DNA from: Myxococcales bacterium
GTDB lineage: Bacteria; Myxococcota_A; Polyangia; Polyangiales; Polyangiaceae
Direction of reading: 5' to 3'
NCBI GenBank assembly: GCA_004193285.1
Contig: SECP01000012.1
Coordinates: forward strand, 94,443 to 158,442
DNA length: 64,000 nt
Made by a program: the position numbers and the translations under genes. Position 1 is the stretch's first letter. Each line of letters opens with the position of its first letter. Positions 6,846-15,779 of this stretch are shown here, in pieces. The notes under the pieces were generated by a model that saw only the letters and a list, made by a program, of their open reading frames with translations, made no database searches and was not told the origin of the DNA.

Positions 6846-8927
6846 ATGACGCATCGGCGCATTTCGGCTGGGCTCGCACAGAGACTCAGCGTGGTTCCTG
6901 TCGTGTTGGTATTGGGTTTTGGCTTCCTGCAGGGGTGCTCGAGCAAGCCGCTCGATGGTGAGAGCGCGGGGGATGCGGAGCGGGGTGGGTCGTTGGGGCT
7001 CAGCTTGGAGGTTGCGGACGGGGTGACGCTGGACGTGGTGACGTACAGCATCACCGGCAATGGTTTCACCAAGACGGGCACGATCGACGTGAGCGGTGCG
7101 CCCACGATCAGCGGGACGATCGGCGGCATTCCCGAGGGTGAGGACTACACGTTGACGTTGACGGCCACGTCTGCGGACGGCAGCACCACGTTCAAGGGCT
7201 CGGCGGCGTTCGACGTGACGGCGGGCAAGACCACCGCCGTGACGATTCGTCTCAAGGGCACGGTCAAGGCTGGTAACGGCAGCGTCGCCGTGAATGGGTC
7301 GCTGAACGTAGCCCCCGTCATCGACGAGCTCACTGTTACTCCGCTGACCGTAAACGTAGGCCGGGCGATCTCGCTGCGCAGCGCCGCGCGCGACCCGGAC
7401 AGCGCGCCGGCGGCTCTTACCTACTACTGGTCCACGACCGGCGGTGTCATCTCCAATCCGATCGCGCCGACCGCGACGCTGAGCAGCGATCGCCCGGGGA
7501 CGTTCGCGGTAACGCTCACGGTGTCGGATGGTGAGCTCACCGCGAGCTCGTCCACCACCGTTACTTTCGTCGGCGAAGAAGTCGGTGGCGGCGGTGAGGG
7601 CGGCGGGGCCGGCGGCCCGGAGCAGCCCAACGTGCTCCTGATCATCGCGGATGACTGGGGCGCGGAAGCGACGAGCTTCTATCCCGAGCTAGTCGGCGAC
7701 AGCGGAGCGGTGCCGGTTCCCAACGTCGAAGCTCTCGCCAATAGCGGCTTGGTTTTCGACAATGCGTGGTCCACGCCCGCGTGCTCGATGACGCGCAGCA
7801 CGATCGTTACCGGGCAGTACGGCTACCGCACCGGCGTGACATCGGTCGGCGCGGTGCTCCCGACCGACACGGTTACGTTGTTCGACCGGCTCAACGAGGA
7901 CAGCCCCGAGTACGCGCACGCGCTGTTCGGCAAGTACCACCTCGGTGGCGGATTGTTCGATCCGCTGGCGGGAGGAACGTTCGCGGACGCGCCGAAGATC
8001 CTTCAGCACGTGCGCGACTTGGGCATCAGCACGTTCAAGGGCATTCTGGGCGGCGCGGTCGTGGACTACTACAGCTGGAACGTCTTCGACATCGACGGGC
8101 CGGCCAAGCCGACCACGACCTTCGCGACGACGGCCCTCACCGACCTCGCGATCGACTTCATTCACGACCAAAACGAGAAGCGGCCCGGCAAGCCCTGGTT
8201 CCTGTATCAGGCGTACAACGCGCCGCACGCCGCCAACGGAGGCAACAGCCCGTACCAGGTGCCCCCGCCGTACCTGCACTCGGTGGATCTCAGCTCCGTC
8301 GGCAATCCTGCGCCCGGTACGAGCGCCACCAACGTTCCGGTCTACAAGGCCAACATCCAGAGCCTGGATACGGAGATTGGTCGCTTGCTGCAGGAAGTAG
8401 ACCTCGAAAACACCGTCGTCGTCTTCGTGGGAGACAACGGCACCCCCTCTGTCGTGAAGGACGTGGGGGCGCGCATCCGAGGCTCCAAGGGGAGCGCGTA
8501 CGAAGGCGGCGTTCGCGTGCCCTTCGTCGTCGCTGGCGCGGGCGTGACGCGCCATGGCCGCGCGGACGACTTGGTGCAAACCAACGACATCTTTGCGACC
8601 GTGCTGTCCTTGGCCGGCGTGGAGAAGGACGACGTCAGCAGTAGCTACAGCATCGAGCCGCTGCTGACCGACGAGACGGCCACGAGCGGGCGCACTCACT
8701 CCTTCACGGAGACCTCGAACGGCACGAGCAACCGCCGCTACGCGATCCGAGACAAGCGCTTCAAGCTGGTCTCGAACCTGGGTGTGCGCGAGCTCTACGA
8801 CCTCGTGGCCGACCCGCTCGAGACGACCGACTTGTACGACAGCGCCCCGTACGCTGCCGTGCGAGCGAGCCTCGAGACCGAGATCGACGTGTTGAATCAG
8901 GACGCGCGCCCGGGCTACTTCCCGTAA
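6846..8927 (+). CDS. PKD-domain sulfatase lipoprotein
   Basis: I place the start at ATG 6846 because AAGG lies about 9 nt upstream and the resulting N-terminus is a lipoprotein signal ending LQGC; an in-frame start at 6816 also exists. The order is lipobox, a beta-rich domain (~40-130), a PKD-like Ig domain ('PVIDELTVTPLTVNVG' to 'FAVTLTVSDGELTASS'), a Gly linker, then an arylsulfatase fold beginning 'PNVLLIIADDWG'. The formylglycine site reads C-S-M-T-R-S-T-I-V-T-G (Cys codon at 7782), with Met where the consensus has Pro or Ala. Other sulfatase landmarks are present: 'GKYHLGGG', 'VVVFVGDNG', 'GSKGSAYEGGVRVPFVV'. Likely desulfation of a polysaccharide or other sulfate ester at the cell surface. 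Confidence 0.88.
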   Translation: MTHRRISAGLAQRLSVVPVVLVLGFGFLQGCSSKPLDGESAGDAERGGSLGLSLEVADGVTLDVVTYSITGNGFTKTGTIDVSGAPTISGTIGGIPEGEDYTLTLTATSADGSTTFKGSAAFDVTAGKTTAVTIRLKGTVKAGNGSVAVNGSLNVAPVIDELTVTPLTVNVGRAISLRSAARDPDSAPAALTYYWSTTGGVISNPIAPTATLSSDRPGTFAVTLTVSDGELTASSSTTVTFVGEEVGGGGEGGGAGGPEQPNVLLIIADDWGAEATSFYPELVGDSGAVPVPNVEALANSGLVFDNAWSTPACSMTRSTIVTGQYGYRTGVTSVGAVLPTDTVTLFDRLNEDSPEYAHALFGKYHLGGGLFDPLAGGTFADAPKILQHVRDLGISTFKGILGGAVVDYYSWNVFDIDGPAKPTTTFATTALTDLAIDFIHDQNEKRPGKPWFLYQAYNAPHAANGGNSPYQVPPPYLHSVDLSSVGNPAPGTSATNVPVYKANIQSLDTEIGRLLQEVDLENTVVVFVGDNGTPSVVKDVGARIRGSKGSAYEGGVRVPFVVAGAGVTRHGRADDLVQTNDIFATVLSLAGVEKDDVSSSYSIEPLLTDETATSGRTHSFTETSNGTSNRRYAIRDKRFKLVSNLGVRELYDLVADPLETTDLYDSAPYAAVRASLETEIDVLNQDARPGYFP

Positions 8928-9001
8928 CGCGGGCGAGCGCCGTCGCCGCTCCTGCCGCTTGCGGCGGGGGCGGCCGGCGATGAAGCTTCCGACGAGCAAG
9001 C

Positions 9002-11263
9002 TTGAGAAATTGGCTGATTTTAGTGGTCGCGGTCGCGCTGGCGGCGCTCGTCGCGCTCTCCAACCGACCGGAAGAGGACGCGACGCTCGCACCCGCGACG
9101 TCCTCGACACCTGCTCGCGTAACAAAAACCGCTCCGCCGCGAGGGCGTGAGACATTCGTCGGCTCGGCCGCATGCGCGGATTGCCATCGCGCGCAGAGCG
9201 ACGCCTACCGCAGCTCGCACCATGCTCGGGCGCTGGTCGCGCCCGGAGCAGAAGGTACCGCGCCCTTCGACGAGTCTCCCTTCACTTCCACGTTCGGCGG
9301 CACGACGAAGTTTTCGTCGCGCGGAGGCGCGCCGGTCGTGACCACACCAGCGCCGGACGGCAAAAGCGCGACGTACCCCGTCCGCTATGTGGCCGGCGTC
9401 GCGCCCCTCCAGCAGCTCGTGGTCGAGACCGAGCGCGGCAAGCTGCAATCGCTCGGGGTGGCGTGGGACACGCGCCCGGCTGCGGACGGCGGCTCTCACT
9501 GGTTCCACGTTTACGGACCGAAGGGCGTCGCTCCTGCGGATTCCTTATTTTTTACCGGCTCCTCGCAGAGCTGGAATCACATTTGCGCAGATTGCCACTC
9601 CACCTGGGTCGAGCGACGTTACGACGTCGCCTCGGACAGCTTCGACACGCGCTGGGCCGAGCTCGCGGTCGGCTGCGAGGGCTGCCACGGGCCGGGCGCC
9701 GAGCACGTGCGCACGGCCAAGGAAGGCAAACCGGAGCCGTTCTCCGCCCGGCTGACCCGCGCCGAGCCGTGGAAGCCGTCCGCCACCGGCAGCCCCACGC
9801 CTCGCGCGCAAGACGAGCGCGAGGTGGAGACCTGCGCGCCGTGCCATAGCCGTCGCTTGCCCCTCAAAGAGGGGTTCGTCGCGAGCGACGCGTTTCTCGA
9901 CTCGTTCGAGCCCGATTTGCTGCGGCCCGGTCGTTACCACGCGGACGGCCAGGTCGAAGGGGAGGTCTTCGAATGGGGGTCCTTCCAGCAGAGCCGCATG
10001 CACGGCGCGGGAGTTCGCTGCTCAGATTGCCACGAGCCGCACTCCGGCAAGACGCTGGCGCAGGGCAACGCGCTGTGCGTCCGCTGCCACGAGTCTTCGC
10101 GCTTCGACACCCAGCAGCATTCGCATCACGCGGGAGCCCGTGCGCCGCAGTGCGTCGACTGCCACATGCCGAAGGCGACCTTCATGCAAGTTCACGAGCG
10201 GCGTGACCATTCGATCCGGATCCCTCGCCCCGATCACAGCGTCGCGTTCGGTACTCCCAACGCGTGCAATGGATGTCACGACGGAAAGCCCGCTGCTTGG
10301 GCGCGCGAAGCGCTGGCAAAGTGGAATCCTGCTTCGCCGGCGCGTCCGCACTTCGTGGACGCGCTCGCCAGCGATCGACAGGGCAGCCTGGAGGCGCCGC
10401 GGCGGCTCCGCCAGCTGGCAAACGACGTCGCCTTTCCCGCCATTGCCCGCGCGACCGCGCTCGAGCGGCTGGGCAGCTACCCTTCCGAGAACACGTTGCG
10501 GGCGCTCCGGGCGGCGCTCTCCAGCTCCGACTCGCTCGTCGTTTACGGAGCGGTGCGAGGCGCGGCGCTGCTCCCTCCACCGCAGCGCGCCCAGTTACTG
10601 GCCCCTGCCCTCCAGCACGAGGTGCGCGCGGTGCGGGTTGCCGCCGGCAAGGCCCTGGCCGGCGCCGCGCTCACCTTGCTCCCCGCGAGCGCCCGCGCTG
10701 CGCTGGAACGGGCATTCGCGGAGGTGCAGCAGAGCTTTGCGGTGAGCGCCTCGCGCCCGGAAACCCACGTCGAGCAGAGCGCTTTCGAGCTGGCCCGAGG
10801 CAGGCTCCAAGAAGCGGAAGGCGCGCTAAGCCGAGCGCTCCGTTTGGACCCGTGCTCGCTTCAAGCGCACCTGAACCTCGCCGAGCTGAACCGCCAGCGC
10901 GGCCACGAGGCGCAGTCCGAACGCGAGATTCGCGCTGCCCTCGGCTGCGATGAACGGAGCGCAGCCGCATGGCATGCGCTCGGTCTGTGGCAAGTGCGAG
11001 CCAAGCAGAGCCGAGCCGCGCTTGCGAGCCTGCAAAAGGCCGTCGAGCTTTCGCCCACCGATCCGCGCTTCAGCTACGTACTTGCAGTCGCGCTCGCCGG
11101 TGGTGGTGATCGCTCTCGAGCGATGCGCGTGTTGGAGGCCGCGCTCAAACATCGCCCGAACGACGCGAGCACCCTGCAAGCGCTAGCCAGCTACTCACGC
11201 GAAGCCGGGCACAGTGAGCGCGAAGCCGAGCTGCGAAAGCAACTGCAGCAGCTGCAAGAGTGA
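9002..11263 (+). CDS. Octaheme c-type cytochrome with HEAT-like and TPR repeats
   Basis: 753 residues from a TTG start. An N-terminal membrane anchor or signal (residues 3-20) is followed by eight CxxCH heme motifs: CADCH, CADCH, CEGCH, CAPCH, CSDCH, CVRCH, CVDCH, CNGCH. Residues ~430-540 form a HEAT-like alpha region ('NDVAFPAIARATALERLG'), and the last ~190 residues are TPRs ('ALRLDPCSLQAHLNLAELNRQ', 'WHALGLWQVRAKQSRAALAS', 'AVELSPTDPRFSYVLAVAL'). The architecture matches cytochrome c554-like/TPR proteins of Myxococcota and related phyla, which probably act in periplasmic electron transfer. The partner is unknown and no oxidoreductase gene is adjacent. Confidence 0.88.
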   Translation: MRNWLILVVAVALAALVALSNRPEEDATLAPATSSTPARVTKTAPPRGRETFVGSAACADCHRAQSDAYRSSHHARALVAPGAEGTAPFDESPFTSTFGGTTKFSSRGGAPVVTTPAPDGKSATYPVRYVAGVAPLQQLVVETERGKLQSLGVAWDTRPAADGGSHWFHVYGPKGVAPADSLFFTGSSQSWNHICADCHSTWVERRYDVASDSFDTRWAELAVGCEGCHGPGAEHVRTAKEGKPEPFSARLTRAEPWKPSATGSPTPRAQDEREVETCAPCHSRRLPLKEGFVASDAFLDSFEPDLLRPGRYHADGQVEGEVFEWGSFQQSRMHGAGVRCSDCHEPHSGKTLAQGNALCVRCHESSRFDTQQHSHHAGARAPQCVDCHMPKATFMQVHERRDHSIRIPRPDHSVAFGTPNACNGCHDGKPAAWAREALAKWNPASPARPHFVDALASDRQGSLEAPRRLRQLANDVAFPAIARATALERLGSYPSENTLRALRAALSSSDSLVVYGAVRGAALLPPPQRAQLLAPALQHEVRAVRVAAGKALAGAALTLLPASARAALERAFAEVQQSFAVSASRPETHVEQSAFELARGRLQEAEGALSRALRLDPCSLQAHLNLAELNRQRGHEAQSEREIRAALGCDERSAAAWHALGLWQVRAKQSRAALASLQKAVELSPTDPRFSYVLAVALAGGGDRSRAMRVLEAALKHRPNDASTLQALASYSREAGHSEREAELRKQLQQLQE

Positions 11264-11373
11264 GGCGCGAGTGAGCTGATCAAGTGCCCGCGCTGCAGTG
11301 ACGGCGCAATTGGCAGGTTGGTCATGATCCTTGAATATGGCAGCCGGTGGCAGGACCGTGAGAGAGTGCGGCC

Positions 11374-12300
11374 ATGAAGACTCACGCCCGCGTCACGCGC
11401 ATGCTGCTCTGCCTTTCGCTGATCGGTGGCTGTAGCGACGAATCGGACCCCGGCGACCCGTTCGGCACCTCGGGGTCGAACACCGGCGGCTCGCTCGCGA
11501 GCGGCGGCTCAGGGGGGCGCGCGGGCTCAAGCGCAGGTGGCCAGTCGAGTACGTTCGGCGGCTCGGCGAACACGGGCGGTGCCGGCGGCACCGGCGGCGC
11601 GGCCGGCGGCGCAGCAGGCAGCGCTGGCATGAGCGGCGCAGCCGGCAGCGGCGGCACGAGCGAAGGTGGCGCTGCTGGCATGAGCGGTGCGGGTGGTGGA
11701 GCGGGCGCTGCTGGCATGAGCGGTGCGGGCGGTGGAGCGGGCGCTGCTGGCATGAGCGGTGCGGGTGGCGGTGGAGCAGGCGGCGGTGGCGGCGCTGGTG
11801 GCGGTGGAGCCGGCGGCGGTGGCGGAGTGGCCGGTAGCGGCGGCGCCGGCGGCGGTGCGGCCGGTACGAGCGGCGCAGGCGGCACGGGCGGCAGCGGCGG
11901 TAGCGGCGGCGGCGGCGCGGGCGGCATGTCCGGCGCGGGTGGCGGCGGCGCCGGTGGTGCAGCAGGCAGCGGCGGTAGCGGCGGCGGCACGGGCGGCACG
12001 GGCGGCACGGGCGGCACGGGCGGCGGCGCCGGCATGGGCGGCGGCGCCGGCATGGGCGGCACCGGCGGCGGCTCGTCGTGCGCAGCGGGTTGGCAGGGCA
12101 ACGTGATGTGTGACACCTGCACCGGGCAGACTCAGTCGGATCTCAAGGCGTGCGTGGCGGTGCTGGATTGTTACGTGCTGAATAGCTGCGGGCCTGCCAG
12201 CTGCTCGCAGAACGACGACAAGTGCGGCGCCAACAAGCTGCAGAAGGGTACGGCCGCGTACCCCATCGCCAAGCAGGTCTACGACTGCATGTGCAAGTGA
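11374..12300 (+). CDS. Extremely Gly-rich lipoprotein with Cys-rich tail
   Basis: 308 residues. Lipoprotein signal ends LIGGCSDE; an internal Met at codon 10 (11401) would give a tighter signal. Residues ~35-230 are almost pure Gly/Ala/Ser with recurring GAGGGAGAAGMS- and GGTGGTGG-type units, encoded by near-repetitive GGC-rich DNA. The final ~75 residues are a compact Cys-rich domain ('CDTCTGQ', 'LKACVAVLDCYVLNSCGPASC', 'YDCMCK') with about ten cysteines, probably disulfide-bonded on the cell surface. No enzymatic motif. Such tails recur on exported myxobacterial proteins of unknown role. Confidence 0.8.
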   Translation: MKTHARVTRMLLCLSLIGGCSDESDPGDPFGTSGSNTGGSLASGGSGGRAGSSAGGQSSTFGGSANTGGAGGTGGAAGGAAGSAGMSGAAGSGGTSEGGAAGMSGAGGGAGAAGMSGAGGGAGAAGMSGAGGGGAGGGGGAGGGGAGGGGGVAGSGGAGGGAAGTSGAGGTGGSGGSGGGGAGGMSGAGGGGAGGAAGSGGSGGGTGGTGGTGGTGGGAGMGGGAGMGGTGGGSSCAAGWQGNVMCDTCTGQTQSDLKACVAVLDCYVLNSCGPASCSQNDDKCGANKLQKGTAAYPIAKQVYDCMCK

Positions 12301-12431
12301 TGGCGCGCCTCGGGTCCCTTCTGCGCTGAGGCAGTGGGAACCGGCGGCTTGGGGCGTTCGTGCCGCCGCGGGACCAGGGTCGTTGGCCCCCCGCGGCAGG
12401 CACGGCGAGAGTGCGGCTATACTCGGGCGAC

Positions 12432-13439
12432 ATGGTCTCGCACCTCTTGGTCGGCAACCCGACAGCGCAGAGCGGAAAGAATCGTGAGCGGATCGAGCAA
12501 GCGCTCGCGTTGATGAGCGCCGAGGGCATGCCGGCCGATTTTCTGTCCACGTTGCCGGATGGAAAGACGGTCGCGGCGGTGCGCGCGGCGCTCGAAGACA
12601 AGCCCTACGCGGTCGTCGTAGCGATGGGCGGAGATGGGACATTTCGAGAGGTGGCGGCCGGTCTTTACACGAGCGTGCGGCGCGAGGACGTCGCGCTCGG
12701 CATGCTCCCGACCGGCACCGCCAACGATCAGGGGCGCAGCTTCGGCTTGCACGGGGACCAGGGCGCGCTCGAGCGCAACATCGGTGTCGTCCGCGCCGCC
12801 TACGAGACACGGCTGGATGTAGGGGTTTACCGAGCAGGCGGCGCGCTCCACGACGACTATTTCTTCGATTCTTGCGGCTGGGGACTTTCCGCGCGGGTGC
12901 TCGCGCAGCGCAACAAAGATCGAGCGGTCGTGGAGCAGCTCGGCCCGCTCAAGGAGCTTTACCGAGATCAAGCGGTGTACGCAGGCGCCTTCTTGAAGAC
13001 GTTCCTCGAGTCGTACGTCATCGACGACAAGTTCCGGGTCGTGGCCACGCTGGACGGGCAGCGGGTGGAGCTCGAAGGGCTCACCGACCTCATCGTGAAG
13101 AACACGCGCGTCTACGCCGGAGCCTGGGTGCTCGACGAGGCCGCGCGCCACGACGACGGCATCTTCGAGCTGGTGCCGTTCGTCGGGAAGCTGGACTGGA
13201 CGTCGAAGGCGATTCGCGATCTGGCAGTGGTGCCGCTGAACGAAGAGATGCTGGAGGGCGTCGGCCTCGAGCATTCCAAGACGTTGCGCGCGTCCAGCCT
13301 GGATTTGGAGTTTTTCGCGCCCGAGGGTGGGGCGCCGCTGGCGGCCCAGCTAGACGGAGAAGAGTGGCCGGCGAGCTCGCGAGTTGCCATCCAGGTGGCG
13401 AAGCGCGCGCTGCGGCTGATCGTGCCGGAGAGCCGTTAG
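12432..13439 (+). CDS. Diacylglycerol/lipid kinase family protein
   Basis: 335 residues from ATG 12432. The DAGK catalytic-domain motifs are all present: 'GNPTAQSGKN' near the N-terminus, 'VVVAMGGDGTFREVAAGL' (the GGDGT loop binds the nucleotide phosphates) and 'GMLPTGTANDQGRSFG'. The C-terminal half has the beta-sandwich of YegS/BmrU-type lipid kinases. It probably phosphorylates diacylglycerol or a related membrane lipid at the inner membrane. It converges with the DUF4403-like gene and overlaps it by 4 nt at the stop codons. Confidence 0.88.
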   Translation: MVSHLLVGNPTAQSGKNRERIEQALALMSAEGMPADFLSTLPDGKTVAAVRAALEDKPYAVVVAMGGDGTFREVAAGLYTSVRREDVALGMLPTGTANDQGRSFGLHGDQGALERNIGVVRAAYETRLDVGVYRAGGALHDDYFFDSCGWGLSARVLAQRNKDRAVVEQLGPLKELYRDQAVYAGAFLKTFLESYVIDDKFRVVATLDGQRVELEGLTDLIVKNTRVYAGAWVLDEAARHDDGIFELVPFVGKLDWTSKAIRDLAVVPLNEEMLEGVGLEHSKTLRASSLDLEFFAPEGGAPLAAQLDGEEWPASSRVAIQVAKRALRLIVPESR

Positions 13440-14845
13440 CGCAGCGTATCGAGCTTGAGCGAAATCGCGCCGCGCGCTTCCAGCCACGCGACGAGCTCGT
13501 CTCCGCGAGCGGCGGCGCCGGCCGCGCGCGTGGAGGAGACGAGGGCCTGCACTTGGAAACCCGGTCGCGAGAGGCTGGCGGCTAGCGAGGGGGCGGCGTC
13601 TTTGGAGCCGCGAACTGAGAGCAGGGGCGCGAGGTGGACGGCCGCGGTCAGCTTTTGCGTGAGCTCGCGTTCGTCCAGCTCGCTTCCGGCCAAGCGCGAG
13701 CTCTCGCCCGGCTGGAGCGCGCCGCGGGTGAGCTCGATCTGCTGGCGCTCCTCGGTGAACGAAGGCGCGGACCGAAGCGCGAGGTCACCGCAGACTTCCC
13801 CCGCCAGCGTGAGCTCCACGTCTGCTTCGCTCCCTCGAGAGGTGACTGCGGCGTGTGCCACGCGCACTCGTTTGCCCGAGACCTCCACGGGCGGAGCGGC
13901 CTCCAGGGCTCGCGCGACGCTTTCCAGCGGGGTGACCATGCCGAGCAGGACCGCGCCTTCTCGAGGCAGATCAGCGTCCGTTGCCAGCGGCGGTAGGGGC
14001 GGGAACGACGCTTCTGCCTCACAGCGAGCTCGGAGCTCCGGCCGAGCCAAGACCGCGAAGCGACCGCTCAGCTTGGTGGACGAAGGCTCGAATGGCCCCT
14101 GCACGATGGCTCGAGGTTGCAGCACGAAGCAGCCGCCGAGCGGCAGCTCACGTGGCGCCAAAAGCTCGCGCCACGACTCGTTCAGGCGCGGTTTCAGCTC
14201 CGGCAGCTGTTCGTCTATCTGCCGCGCCACCTTGGCCAGCTCCGGCGCTAGCTGCGCCTCTAGGGTGGGAGTGACGTCCACCGTGAGCAAGCCGCCGAGC
14301 GCGCGCACCTTGCAAGCGCGGGTGAACGTCGCCGAAACGGAGGTCTTCCGGAAGCGGTAGTCAGGCGTCAGCATCAGCGGCACTTCGGCGACGACCCGCG
14401 CCTCCGGCTCGCACGATGCGTAGCAATCGTCGCCGCGGCACGCCTCCGCTCTGGCGCGCGCGGGCGCCTCGATGAGGAGAGCCGAGCTCGTCACTCGCAG
14501 CGAAAGTGGTCCGCGCTCCACGCGGTACGTCACCGTGCCGCCGGGGCCGATCCGAACCCGGCCCTCGGCGAGCCGCTGAGGCACGCGCTCTTCCAGCGCG
14601 CGCTGGAGAGGCAAAAGCGGAGCTTCCGCGCTCACCACCACGCGTGACTCTGGCGCCGCTGCCGCGCCGGCCGGCGCGCGAGCCGCTGCCTGGGCCCGCG
14701 ACGGCAGCTGCACCGCGCACTCCGCGATCCCACTTCTGGCGTCTCCCGGCGCTGCCGACATGCCCGAAGCGCAGCCCCCGAACGCGAGCCAGGCGAGGCC
14801 AAGGACGGGAGCCCGGCGTCCCGCGGACTTGAGTTGCTCGGTCAT
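13436..14845 (-). CDS. DUF4403-like lipoprotein
   Basis: 469 residues. Start at ATG 14845, which overlaps the stop of the CarH-like regulator (ATGA), so the two are translationally coupled. The signal ends in a lipobox (FGGCASG). The body resembles DUF4403 proteins, a presumed envelope lipid-binding type fold: 'LPLQRALEERVPQRLAEG', 'VAEVPLMLTPDYRF', 'PELKPRLNESWRELL', and two similar halves ending 'AVHLAPLLSVRGSKDAA'. Function unknown. Coupling to a B12/light regulator is the main clue to its job; perhaps it copes with envelope or photo-oxidative stress. That is inference. Confidence 0.7.
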   Translation of the reverse strand: MTEQLKSAGRRAPVLGLAWLAFGGCASGMSAAPGDARSGIAECAVQLPSRAQAAARAPAGAAAAPESRVVVSAEAPLLPLQRALEERVPQRLAEGRVRIGPGGTVTYRVERGPLSLRVTSSALLIEAPARARAEACRGDDCYASCEPEARVVAEVPLMLTPDYRFRKTSVSATFTRACKVRALGGLLTVDVTPTLEAQLAPELAKVARQIDEQLPELKPRLNESWRELLAPRELPLGGCFVLQPRAIVQGPFEPSSTKLSGRFAVLARPELRARCEAEASFPPLPPLATDADLPREGAVLLGMVTPLESVARALEAAPPVEVSGKRVRVAHAAVTSRGSEADVELTLAGEVCGDLALRSAPSFTEERQQIELTRGALQPGESSRLAGSELDERELTQKLTAAVHLAPLLSVRGSKDAAPSLAASLSRPGFQVQALVSSTRAAGAAARGDELVAWLEARGAISLKLDTLR

Positions 14846-15774
14846 CAGCTGGCTTTTCTCGCACGTGCGAGCGCGAGGTCCAACGTGGGCCAAGAGTCCA
14901 CGACTTCCGCGCGTGGCGGAAGCTTGCCGAGCCCCCGTGCCCCGGAGCCGCCGACCCAGAGCGCTACCGTGGGCGGCAACGCGCGCGCCAAGCTCTTCAG
15001 CCCCTGACGCGCGGAAACCGGGTCAGCCGCGGGGGTGAGCGCGATGCCCACCGCGTGCGCGCCGAACGCGCGCGCGGCCGCGGCCACCTGCGCGGCGGGC
15101 GTGTTCGCTCCGAGCAGCCGAGGCTTGGCGGCGCTCAGCGCGGCGTAGAGCGCCACCATTTGCAGTCCCAGCGTGTGCGGCTCACCGGGTAGGGTCGCCA
15201 GCACGACGAGCGGAGCGCCTTCGTCCGCTTCGTGGGACGACAGCAGCGCTCTCAGCTTTGTCGTCAGACACTCGGTCATCACGTGCTCTTGCCGAATCGC
15301 AAGCTTACCTTCGGACCACGCCTTGCCAACCGCGACCGCCAGCGGCTGAGCCAGCTCCGTCACGAAGCGCTTCGCTCCCAGCGCGGCCGCGGCCAGACGC
15401 AGCTCGTCTTCGATTCGCTTGACGTCGTCTTGGACCAAGAGGTCCAGCAGGGCGGGCACGTCCGCGATGGCTCGGCCTCGAGGCGCGGCGCGATCCTCGG
15501 TTTCGCTTTTTACGAGCGCGAGTACCTGCGCGGACGACAGCGACATGACGTCCCCCGGGCGGTACCCTTGCTTCAGAGCCCGCGCCACGAGCCGCAGCCG
15601 CTCCACTTGCTCGGACGGGTAGAGCCTGCGGTTGGTCCCCTCCGGCCGGGTAGGCTGCGGAAAGCCGTAGCGACGTTCCCAGGCCCGCAGGGTGCCGAGC
15701 GGGAGGCCGGTGAGCTCCGAAACCACTTTGATCGAGCTGCCGAGCTCCACGGGAGACGAAATCTTGGGTCTCAA
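14845..15774 (-). CDS. carH: CarH-type B12-dependent photoreceptor, MerR-family repressor
   Basis: An ATG start at 15822 is possible, but it would place the operator inside the gene. I prefer TTG 15774, with AGG 7 nt upstream (309 residues); GTG 15750 is a third option. The N-terminal MerR winged helix reads 'IKVVSELTGLPLGTLRAWERRYG'. The middle helical bundle carries W153-x9-E163-H164, the Wx9EH signature of CarH adenosylcobalamin-binding repressors. The Rossmann domain has E198-P-H200-T-L-G203, matching ExHxxG with the cobalamin-ligating His. The residue after W153 is Ser; in Thermus CarH it is His132, which ligates cobalt after photolysis. Known CarH tetramers bind DNA in the dark and fall apart in light. 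The 3' end overlaps the DUF4403-like gene. Confidence 0.88.
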   Translation of the reverse strand: MRPKISSPVELGSSIKVVSELTGLPLGTLRAWERRYGFPQPTRPEGTNRRLYPSEQVERLRLVARALKQGYRPGDVMSLSSAQVLALVKSETEDRAAPRGRAIADVPALLDLLVQDDVKRIEDELRLAAAALGAKRFVTELAQPLAVAVGKAWSEGKLAIRQEHVMTECLTTKLRALLSSHEADEGAPLVVLATLPGEPHTLGLQMVALYAALSAAKPRLLGANTPAAQVAAAARAFGAHAVGIALTPAADPVSARQGLKSLARALPPTVALWVGGSGARGLGKLPPRAEVVDSWPTLDLALARARKAS

Positions 15775-15779
15775 GGGTT

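Noticed and set aside
11382..12810. Long minus-strand Pro/Ala-rich frames opposite the Gly-rich lipoprotein
   Set aside because: GGC-rich repeats read backwards give Pro/Ala codons without stops. No signal, motif or start supports them, while the plus-strand frame has a lipobox and Cys domain.
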